Positions 23,946 to 51,274 of a stretch of DNA of 64,000 bases are shown piece by piece (the stretch's first letter is position 1; each line of letters begins with the position of its first letter). The notes below the pieces were generated by a model, which ran no database searches, was not told the DNA's origin, and was given only the letters and a program-made list of their open reading frames with translations. The stretch is from Apostichopus japonicus. Taxonomy: Eukaryota; Echinodermata; Holothuroidea; Aspidochirotida; Stichopodidae. A program made the translations under genes and the position numbers. The stretch spans positions 11,517,001 to 11,581,000 of the forward strand of contig NC_092562.1 of assembly GCF_037975245.1 (NCBI RefSeq), given 5' to 3'.

Positions 23946-25928
23946 TACGGGAGAGGTTGCAGAACGTAACCATTGAAACTGAAGGAGCTGGAAGTACAAG
24001 GAGGATAACATTAACATTTTTCGCACTTAGTTGCTATCCGAATATAGTAACTCCTTCAGAGAAAACTGGATTCTCGTATTTGCTTGAAATATTATTTATT
24101 TTACAAACCACAAGGCCCGAGTTTAGTCATCTGGTATTTGTCAAGAACTAGCAGCCAGCTACCGAGGGGCTACCGTTGCCGTATGGTTCATAGTCAATGT
24201 TTGTGCCCCATTGTAGCTTAGTACGTCCCCGAGAACACATACTTCCATGAACGTATAGGGCTAGTGACCATTGGCGTGCACATTATTTCAATTATTGGGG
24301 TGGGGAAAAGCAACTCTGAAATCCTCCCGACTGAGTAAGATAGTGACATGAATACATTTATTTTCGCCAAGCTTCTCTGAACCAAATTCTTCCCCGACTG
24401 AATATAACCTCCCCCCAACCCCTGCCCCGTCCCGTCCGGCTGAATGTTTTACCCTGATTGAAGATGAAGGTAGGAAGGGGCGTGGCCTTTTATCAACAGG
24501 AAATTGCGAGCGCAAAAACGGGATGTTTTGGCGGGAAAAAGATCAAAATTTGCAGACAAAATGTAATATGTGACAATTTGTTAATATCCCATCTGGGCAA
24601 CAATAATTGCTCCCATGTTACCTATCACGTTCAATATAAACACTAAAATTAATCCCTTTCTTAATGTATTTGTATAATTCACTGTAATAGGTACCCTGTT
24701 AGCTACGGGACTTTTTCGTTCAAATGAGGGGTTCAGTGATCTTCACCAGAGAGAGATATTACACATCAAATACGTTGCATTTTGAAAAACGATTAGTCAT
24801 TAAATTTCATCTATATTTAGGTCCACACAACATTGTGTTAATAATTACATTTTATGTTTTGTGAGGAGTCGAAGGGAGGGGCTGGGGAGGGGGGCTTTTC
24901 AACCTCACATCCACACCCTTCAGGATCCGTGCCTGCAAACTAAGGCATCCTCGTAGCATTTTTTGCCCAACTTGTATAGGGCCGAGTTATTCTTGAGTTT
25001 TGAATCGATTCAAAACATTTTATCGGATTTTTTTTCATGATACAAAACTGAAAGAAAAACAATAAATTTTTTTTGATTCTTACCTATATCAATAGCTTCA
25101 ATTCAAATGTATGGAAGATTTCTTCAAAATCAACTTGCAAAGCTACTTTATTAATTATCGTCATACAAGATGGCCACAAATGAAGAAGATAATCACTTGA
25201 ACACCGCTGTTCAGCCTAGAGTCTTTTATGCAAAAAGATCTTACCCGAATAAACCTAAGCAAATATCTTTCGTTTGAGAGATATCCTAAATAGATAGTGT
25301 AAGAGTTGTGTCTGGGAGCTTTTATACTTTTACAACTCTGTGATGTCACAGTGCCACCGGGATCTGATACCTTTTACCTGTTAGTACTGTACCTCTCTTG
25401 TCATAATTATATTTCAAGGTAGAACGTTTAACAGTGTCGACACTATAAACCAACTAAAAACACTAAAAACTTCAAGATTTTCGATTTTAGCATCTGCAAA
25501 TCTCATCTCCATTACAGAAACTAAAATATGACCATAAATAAGGAAATGCATAGAAAATTGAAGCACGTGTAGCTCGAATTATGATGTCATATTTAGACTT
25601 GATCAAGTCTTCTGCCTTGTCTGTGAATAAATAAACACACACACATTAAATCTCCCAATTGGAATAAGATTGTTTTTTTAGCTGTTCTTTGAAAGTTGTT
25701 ATATGAGTTATGGTAGTTATCTCTATATAGCATTGACCAAATAGTGATGGTTAGTTTTGTATCTCCTTTTAAACGATATAAAATTGTAGCCTACCCATAG
25801 AGGTGACTGTCAGTCTTATCATAGTGACCTCCTCCCCCCCATCCCCCCTCCACCCTCCCCATTCTCTCTAAATGTGATATAACTAGATCAGTGATTAGTA
25901 CCGTTATGACCATATTCTACTGTTTCAG
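23946..25928. other. non-coding, upstream of the transporter gene
   Basis: No coding sequence supported. It may contain the promoter and a 5' untranslated exon of the downstream transporter, but I cannot place them. A possible transposon end, ggatccgtgcctg, lies near 24923. Confidence 0.4.
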
Positions 25929-25948
25929 GAACCAGTATCCTGCATAAC

Positions 25949-43302
<17,354 letters not shown>

Positions 43303-43690
43303 TCATCCCACTTCTGTCACCAGTCATGCTGCCACCAAAATGGATCTGAGCAACCATGGCAACGGTTCATTTATCATGAAACAATTTTTTTGAAATACTT
43401 GCTATATGGTTGTGTGTGTGGAATTAGAGCATTGATAAATACTAAACATACACAGCCATTCGTGGTTAGCACTGGGCTATTGTTTTTCCTCATTTACAAA
43501 TCTACGTCATGATTTAGAACAAGTAAATTCCAATATAGGAATGTTACTAAGGTCATCAGTAGTTTTGGAAACTAAACGGTTTGCAAAGTGTATTTTCCTG
43601 CCGAACCCTAACCTTCAAGTTATATCCAAACATATAGGAGTCTTAAATTAGACAAAAGCCCTGAGAACGAATCTATGGGAAAAGAATGTG
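43303..43690. other. non-coding, probable 3' untranslated region
   Basis: No gene seen; may be transcribed with the transporter. Confidence 0.4.
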
Positions 43691-43699
43691 AGCTGTGGG

Positions 43700-43870
43700 A
43701 GACTGCTTAACACACACGGTATATGTGAGCTGTTGGACTGTTTAACACACACGGTATATGTGAGCTGTGGGAGACTGCTTAACACACGTGGTATATGTGT
43801 GCTGTGGGAGGCTGTTTAATACACAAGGTATATGTGTGCTGTGGGATACAAGTAACACCGTAAGAATATA
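43700..43870. repeat. ~37-bp minisatellite
   Basis: Units like taacacacacggtatatgtg followed by agctgtgggagactgct, about four copies. Confidence 0.8.
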
Positions 43871-43964
43871 TGAACTGTCGAATAATGTTACACAGAGTGT
43901 ATGCAAGCGTCGTGATACTGTAACACCTGAATTATGAAACACCTGAATTATGAAATATAGTAAC

Positions 43965-44240
43965 ACAGGATGTAGGAATTGAGAAATACTGTAACACGGG
44001 ATATGTGACTCGTGAGATACTGTAACACAGGATATGTGACTTGTATTACTGTAACACAGGATATGTGAGTTGTCAGATACTGTAACACAGGATATGTGAG
44101 TTGTCAGATACTGTAACAGGGGATATGTGAGTTGTCATATAGTGTAACACAGGATATGTAAGTTGCAAGGTACAGTTACAAAGTCCGATAACAACTCCCT
44201 GGTCTATGTGGGTTGTGTTATTGTTACACAGGAAAGGTAT
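43965..44240. repeat. ~31-bp minisatellite
   Basis: Units of gtaacacaggatatgtgagt followed by tgtcagatact. Related to the preceding array (both share aacac..g.tatgtga), so the two probably derive from one ancestor. Confidence 0.8.
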
Positions 44241-44402
44241 GCGCTTTATACCTTGCAACCACCATTGTTAGTACGCTAGGCAGTTTAAGACCACCTTCCT
44301 TTCACGTTGCACCCTGTTTGGACAGTTTCTTTGCATCTTTTTCATTTCATGCTTTTTCAGTGCAAAAAAGAGACAGAATGAGAAGTATGAATATTCATAT
44401 TT

Positions 44403-45135
44403 CTATCTGATAAAGGTTAGGAACTGTTCATACTGTCAATACGAGTGCTTTGAAGCACTAAATTAGAGTATAGTATAGTGTGGTATTAGCATTAGAATCA
44501 GATAATGGTTAGGAACTGTTCATACTGTCAATACGAGTGCTTTGAAGCACTATATTAGAGTATAGTATAGCGTGGTATTAGCATTAGAATCAGATAATGG
44601 TTAGGAACTGTTCATACTGTCAATACGAGTGCTTTGAAGCACTATATTAGAGTATAGTATAGTGTGGTATTAGCATTAGAATCAGATAATGGTTAGGAAC
44701 TGTTCATACTGTCAATACAAGTGCTTTGAAGCACTATATGAGAGTATAGCATGGCGTGGTATTAGCATTAGAATCAGATTATGGTAAGGAACTGTTCATA
44801 CTGTCGAAACAAGTGCTGTCAAGCATGATATGAGAGTATAGTGTAGTATTAGCATTAGAATCAGATAATGGTTAGGAACTGTTCATACTGTCAATACAAG
44901 TGCTTTGAAGCACTATATGAGAGTATATATAGTGTGGTATTAGCATTAGAATCAGCTTATGGTTAGGAACTGTTCCTACTGTCAATACGAGTGCTTTCAA
45001 GCATGATATTAGAGTATAGTATAGCGTTGTATTAGCATTAGAATCAGATAATGGTTAGGAACTGTTCATACTGTCAATACGAGTGCTTTCAAGCATCATA
45101 TGAGAGGACATCGTAGAGTGGTACTTGCATTACAA
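44403..45135 (+). repeat. 92-bp tandem array, about eight copies
   Basis: Units start ggttaggaactgttcatact and continue through gagtgctttgaagcac to ggtattagcattagaatcag. Starts fall near 44414, 44508, 44600, 44692, 44785, 44869, 44962 and 45054. Diverged single copies exist at about 29221-29305 (same strand) and 48910-49065 (inverted). Confidence 0.9.
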
Positions 45136-45571
45136 AATTGTCCAATTAGCTGTGCGATGGTGAAAAATGTCTCCAAGTAGCTGAGACATACACTCGCAAA
45201 TGTGCAAATGGTTTACAGTAGAAAGTCTTTGCAACAAGTTATCTAAACAGTCCACTGCAAATTAATATAGGCCATCAGCTGAAGGTCGAAATTCGCTTGT
45301 TTCGTTCCAGCAACTGCGGGTCTAAAATTTCTCTACAGCATTGAATACATAAATTAACTAAGATTAATGATCCAAAAGTTCTCCATGTACTTTCCTGCAG
45401 TTTTTTTGCAATTCCGCTCGAAAGATCGAACTATATTTTTTATTGCGTATGTTAAGAAACCTGCCGTTTTACGTTCAAAAGTTGTGCGCCAGTGAGATAT
45501 CTGTACCATGTGATATGAATTGTCCAATGAGCCATGAGTTCTGTGTGCAATCTTTGTAGAAAACAACAAAC
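45136..45571. other. non-coding
   Basis: No gene seen. It could include a promoter for the fragment that starts at 45572, but no element is clear. Confidence 0.35.
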
Positions 45572-45948
45572 ATGGCGGCTCCCACGGGCGCTAGTCAGTC
45601 TCCGACACACGGAAATCTACAGTGCTCAGTGCACATTGAATCTGTAAAATTTGAAGCATTCAAGGCACTGACGAATAAACGATGGAATAAAGTTACTTCC
45701 TGCGCTAAAGATTGGCTTAATCTCAGCGGCGGAGACAGTGATATCGCCGTACTACTGATTACTCCATGGCCTACTACGATCAAGCGTGTGTTCAACAGCA
45801 TAGTATGATGGGGTTCCACGATAAGTGTTACAGGCGGTTCATTGATAGCAAGCACATTGCTGCAAGAAAACGGACAGTTCCAGAGGAGACCCCATATGAT
45901 TTTAGAAATAGCTCACTGGTCTTGGGGCATTGGTACATCTCATTGTAA
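45572..45948 (+). pseudogene. frameshifted fragment of an uncharacterised N-terminal domain
   Basis: ATG at 45572 opens MAAPTGASQSPTHGNLQCSV, then HIESVKFEAFKALTNKRWNK and VTSCAKDWLNLSGGDSDIA. From about 45745 the continuing similarity moves to another frame, with AYYDQACVQQHSMMGFHDKC then YRRFIDSKHIAARKR. The pattern of W-n-(K/F)-V..A..W, followed by (F/Y)H..CY..F(T/I)D, is one I associate with N-terminal regions of uncharacterised invertebrate and fish proteins, often linked to transposons. I can give it no function. The frame change suggests a decayed copy; an unrecognised intron is the alternative. Confidence 0.35.
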
Positions 45949-47560
45949 CTAGGGATTTAGCTACATGTAAAGTAGAGGGGGAGGGGGTCGCATTTGTAAA
46001 ACAGTTTGGATGGGGAGTGTAACAATTATGGAGAGGAACTTTTCATTATATGTGTATATTTACGCATACATGTACAGACGAAATGCATTCATAACATAGG
46101 GGGAAAATCTAAAAATATTTGATTTATTACAAAGCATTATATCTGAGTTTATTAAAAGTGGTACATTTTTATAATTAAAACCCTTAAGTTATAATGTGCA
46201 AAAATTGTATTTCATATTTCAAAGTTGAAAATGTGATTTTTTACCATTTTGGCGAAAATGGAGGGGGGGGGGGGGCACAACTTGTAATGCCTGAAAACAA
46301 CCCTCACTGACCCTTAGACCAGAATCCTCTTCCACCATTCTTGTAACCCTGACCCAACTATTATACAAAAAAAAAATATCAGTCGTAATTTAACATATAA
46401 GAAAAGAGTGGTATGTATGCACCACTGTACCAAATCTAACGTTAGCACATGTGTTCCTAATACATAGCATCGTAGCACGTAATGTCTACATAACATACCC
46501 AATTTCAAGGGTTTCTTACAAAAATACTGCAGGAAATTTTTTGGAGAACTTTTGATATAATGTTTGTGATGCATTAAACTACCCCAAAATGCATTAAAAA
46601 TCTAGACCCGGTGTTGCTGGAACGAAACTGATTTTACAGCCACATTTTGAGCTTCAGCTGATGGCCTAATAGATGGAAATTTAAACAGTGTAAATTGTCA
46701 ATTCCAACAACTGCTTTTTGTAACTTACAGTGAATCTGTGTTAGCACAATTATGGTTTATTTATGGATTTAAGTGGTATTTATATTGTTTTTTGTTTCCT
46801 ACCAGTGTAATGAATGTAATTTTGCAGACGGTTTGCCGATGTATACATTGGAAATTGTTGGGAACAGGTTGCCTGAACAATCAACAGTAAAATTTAACCA
46901 ACGGTAATTTTATTATACAGTTTTTAGAGAAGCCAACTGCTAGTTAGTCATGTAAAAATGTTTTGTCAAAATGAGCATTGCCAAATACACCGCTGAAATT
47001 ATAATCTAAAATGGAAATTTGAGCCTGGTCCCGATAATTATCATCTTATGATGGTAGTTGTTTAATTGTCATTAAATACAAAATTAAAAAATAGAAATAA
47101 GACAATATACAAAGCATATATTTTTATCTCATGTCTTGTAAAGGCTTCGGATACCGTAAGATGTATTTTTCAGCCTCACACGATGACTCTAAGCATATCA
47201 TCCGGTAGGATAAATTTATAGTGTTCAGTATAATTTGAACTTTCGTCACATGCGCAGCTGGAGACTTGTCATAAACAAGCTATAGCGACCACCTTCTACT
47301 ACCCAGGGGTGAAGGGAATAAAGTGAGTAACATGTTTAATTCTGGAAACTAATATTGTAAAAAGTACCCACACACATTACTTTGACCCCACCATGTTATT
47401 GTGTCACCCTATGTGCCATCATGTGTACCCCCCCCCCCCACCTACTAAGTCGGACCAGCCCACCAAGTTTCAGATCAGTGCCTCAAGGGATGTGAGGTGA
47501 GCAGCAAAGTTAGCACCAATTTTGCACACATTGTCAATATCGTACAATATATCATCTCCA
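45949..47560. other. non-coding, no gene seen
   Basis: AT-rich with a poly-G run near 46262-46275. Only short frames without domain features. Confidence 0.45.
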
Positions 47561-47565
47561 GTTCA

Positions 47566-47667
<102 letters not shown>

Positions 47668-48340
47668 GAAAAAAAAAATCAGTTGTTTATATGCCTTTCT
47701 ATTGCAGCAAATGTAATTTTCGAAAATGTAAAAGTTTTATTACGAAATGACAAATTAGTCAGCTGTGATTTTCTCTTCATTTTAACAATTTTCTGAAAAA
47801 TTTACCTTGACGGGGCTCATTTTCGAAATTTTAAACTTGACATTTTGTAGTAAATTAATCAGTTGATAATTTTTTTTAACTCCTCAATTTAACATTTGGT
47901 TGTGCAAAATGTGAATTGCACACAACACAAGTGGCTATTTTAATATATTGTTATAAGTAGTCGAAATGAGTCACAACTATCCTATACGTATTTTTCAGTT
48001 AATCGTTGAAATTGTCATGAATTTAATCATCCTCATGCTGCTTAATGTTAAAGTGTTTGAAATTCGATAAGTAACTAAATGATAGGTTTAGTGATCACTT
48101 TGAAAGTAAATGTACGGAATGGTTCATTTTGTTGAAAATTGCCACAATTTTAACTTAGTGATGTTAACATTTTTGACGGCACCTGCAACGTTGCCATTGT
48201 TATTTCATGTTTGTCATGAAAAAACTTTCATGTTTCATGGAGAATTTTCACCGCCAAGTTCTTAGGTCTATACTTTACTTTCATAACATTTTTTTCTTTT
48301 TTATAAAACTTTAGATATTGCATATAAGAAATTTTATCAG
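47668..48340. other. non-coding, no gene seen
   Basis: AT-rich, without splice-bounded frames or repeats that I recognise. Confidence 0.45.
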
Positions 48341-48644
48341 CCGATTCACACAGAGATTACAGTAACTACTGTAAATCTTAAAGTTTTGTACCACATCAAA
48401 TACTGGATTGTGCTGACAAATCTGATAAATGGGTAGCATATGCCATTAGGTTTACAGTAAGATAACTGAGGATATGTAATCCCAACAAATCCCAACAACT
48501 TGATTTGTTGGAATTAAACATATCCCCAGTTCTTACTCTAATCCTAATAGCCCGTGCTAACATGTATAGCACAATCCAGTTTTTTCTTTAAATGGTACAA
48601 CACTTTTAAGACTTACAGTAGTGACTGCGTTCTCTGTGTATCGG
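48341..48644. mobile_element. palindromic MITE, long copy
   Basis: The left half (ccgattcacacagagattac, then actactgtaaatcttaaa, then tactggattgtgct) is repeated inverted in the right half (agcacaatccagt, aagacttacagtagtgac, tctctgtgtatcggg). The centre is a hairpin of ccaacaaatcccaacaactt with tgatttgttggaatt. The whole ~300 bp folds into one imperfect stem. A deleted relative lies at 18241-18308. Confidence 0.75.
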
Positions 48645-49480
48645 GTGATTTTATACAAGTAAACGAACAATTGGAAATTGATCCATAGGTCACTGGATCG
48701 ACTCCCAATCTAGCCATTTATTTCTCTTTCCATAACAAATTTTGGTTAGATCATCACATTTGCACAATAGAGCTGTAAAACATTGACGACAATATTAAAC
48801 TGGTCTTCGCAAAGGATATAGAAGAGGGGCAGTTATTTTAATGTTTTTCGGCTTTCAAATATTTCTGGAAGGAAAAATTCAAAAATTCACTGCAAGAGTA
48901 TACGTAACAATTTCATTCTATTCTATACTGTACTCTCCTACGCTTTAAAGCACTCGTACTGAGAGTATTAACAGTTCCAATTACCTTCATCTAATAACAA
49001 CACGATATTCAAACGGATCATACTGTCAGTACAAGTGCTTAGAACGTATAGTATAGACTATAGAGCAACTTGTCCCAACAAGGCCTACGTAACTACAGAG
49101 AGGTAAAAAGGAAGTTACACACGTGTTCTTTGTTAAGGCAATTTCATACAACTTTAATGCTAACAACATAGGGTATAAGGTTTAACTTATCACGCATATT
49201 AATGTTATTCTAAGATGCCTTTTCAACGCAACGTTTTGACCTGCGAACGCAAGGATTATCTAAAACTCCTGATCTATAATGGTACTATCCTCCCATGGTA
49301 ACGCGCGTTACGGCAATATAGTGTACATATTATATACATATGTACGTAGTGTACATAAAATATAACTATGTACACGCTACTCTCACAGCGCGGTGACCTT
49401 TCTCTACGGCTATGACGCAGTGGTAATTCACCCTACCATCGTGCATGTACTGATGAACTAGCAGCCAAGTCAAATCCCCA
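48645..49480. other. non-coding, includes inverted 92-bp satellite monomers
   Basis: Bases about 48910-49065 carry tttaaagcactcgtactgag and cggatcatactgtcagtaca, related to the 44.4-kb satellite. No gene seen. Confidence 0.5.
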
Positions 49481-49484
49481 GGGT

Positions 49485-49603
49485 CGTTGACATACCGCGC
49501 GTGCGCGTCGCCATAGGAATACACAACTTAACTCACCATACATCAGAACGTTTGTTCGTGTGTATGCATCTGAGTCATCTTTTACGAGTGTTTACTTCGG
49601 TAA
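49485..49603 (+). promoter_or_regulatory. possible promoter and 5' untranslated exon of the 51.3-kb gene
   Basis: A CG-rich patch with ccgcgcgtgcgcgtcgcc, close to the NRF-1 palindrome, is followed by a stretch ending tttacttcg at donor GTAAGT (49604). The gene at 51275 has an acceptor (ttttgcag) 20 bases before its ATG, so an upstream non-coding exon is needed and this is a candidate. Inference only. Confidence 0.25.
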
Positions 49604-50319
49604 GTTGTCAATTGTGTTATTTTAATGGTTTATTTTCAAGGAATACAGACATACCCTGATGAAAAACAAACCCCGAAAATGTATCAAGGCAAAAACTTTC
49701 ATTGTTGATGTAAAAAAGGAAAGTTAATACCCATGGCCATTTCGGTTTCTCTCAGTGTTGTAAATCTTACATACAGGTCTAATACTACGAAAAATGTATA
49801 CAATTCGAGGTACTGGTTAGTGGGCAGGGCCAGAGATGTGTTTGGGTGAGGGGAGGGGTGGCCGATTAGGGGAAAGGCACATGCATCTTTTATTATATGG
49901 ATGAACATAAGCTAATATAGGCTATCGTACAGAAAATGGTTAAAGCATATAACGGTTTGTTTGTAAGAAATTTGCAAACTCGCAATTCTAGAGTAATATA
50001 ATTTCAAATTTTATGTGGCTCCGCTACATTTATAGATTTTTACTGTAATATTACCATTTTTGAAATTTTTAGACAACTTTGACAGGATCTAAAGGTCACC
50101 TTAACGTATGAACGACAATGAGAATTTATATGTATCCCTTTTTTTAATTTGTGTAAACAAGGTGTAAATAAATGGAAGGGTTCTGCCAAAATGATGGGGG
50201 AGGAGGGGGGGGGGGGGGAGTTGTATTCACAAACTGCACATGTTAATACAAACAAGGCTTTAAATAACTCTCCACCCCCCCCCCCATCCCTTTAATGAGA
50301 CTTTATTTGCGACACTATA
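49604..50319. other. non-coding
   Basis: No gene seen. G/C homopolymer runs near 50205-50217 and 50275-50285. Confidence 0.4.
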
Positions 50320-50798
50320 CAGGGGCGTCGGAAGCTATTTAGGATTGGTACGGCAGATCAGAGTGTGGCCATCTATCATAATTATCTTGGGGACGTTTGG
50401 TAGGTCAAACTACGCTACGCGCCACCATGGTTAGCGTAACAGAGAAAATTTTGAAAAAGTGCCTCCCAGATTGCAGGAAATGGCACTTCCCGAGCTTGAA
50501 AACAAGACCCCTGCCATGCCAGAGTAGTCACATTTAGCCTACTTGCCGTCATCATTATTGAAAAATATACCTCCCAGATTGCATGAAATAGCAGTTCACA
50601 TGTGTCATATGAAAAAACAAGATTCTCCCTTGTCTGTTTTTGTACCCGATTAATCTTCTGAAACACATTATTGAAGTATGTTTTATTTTGGTCTTTATTT
50701 TTTTTCCTTAGTCCTATTTTTTTTTTTTTTTTTTTTTTGCGCCGTGAATATTGGTCCGGCGTTCGCCGGACCTTCCGGTACCGGCTCCGACGCCCCTG
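50320..50798. mobile_element. hAT-like element with inverted ends
   Basis: Starts CAGGGGCGTCGGAAGC and ends GGCTCCGACGCCCCTG, a 14/16 inverted match with the CAGGGG start usual for hAT elements. The 8-mers outside (acactata and ctatataa) do not match well, so the target duplication has decayed or the boundary is slightly off. The inside contains the reverse complement of the gaagtgccatttcc core shared with 33.9 and 60.6 kb. Confidence 0.55.
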
Positions 50799-51254
50799 CT
50801 ATATAAGCTACTGCTTCAGGAATTTAGTATTGATGGTTTTATTCTCTCTTTGTTTGGTCAACGTTGATGCCACCTAATGCTATAAACAAACTGACAGTAG
50901 CAGTATTGTTTTGTATTTTTAAGACGCTTTAACTGTTACGAAACGTATTATTTTAATTAAATAATTATTGTTAGCGATACCCGTCCCCCCCCCCCCACTC
51001 CCCTTCAATCCCAGATAAAAAAGAGAATAGAGGTAGGCCCTACAGTATTTATTAGCACAAGAGTGCATGTAGACCTAATTTTAGGCATAGTGTTTGCCTA
51101 TATTTGCCTCAGAATGCAGTGCTCAGTTCACGTCTAAAATTCAGATCCTCCTTACACTGGAGTCGAATTCAATGTCTCCAGGGTCATGTACCCTCTTAGA
51201 TCCGCCCTTGGTAGTTACACTATACATGCAGCATTGTATTTGAACTTTTGCAGG
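50799..51254. other. non-coding, just upstream of the 51.3-kb gene
   Basis: No gene seen. The last bases hold the acceptor tttgcag at 51248-51254. Confidence 0.4.
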
Positions 51255-51274
51255 GTCTTGTGTCAGACTGAGCG

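Noticed and set aside
23270-24026. Overlapping minus-strand frames of up to 175 codons rich in YYHGVL and LLPWST
   Set aside because: They are the frames of a 28-base minisatellite that lacks stops; the same peptide repeats in all frames and there is no start or splice context.
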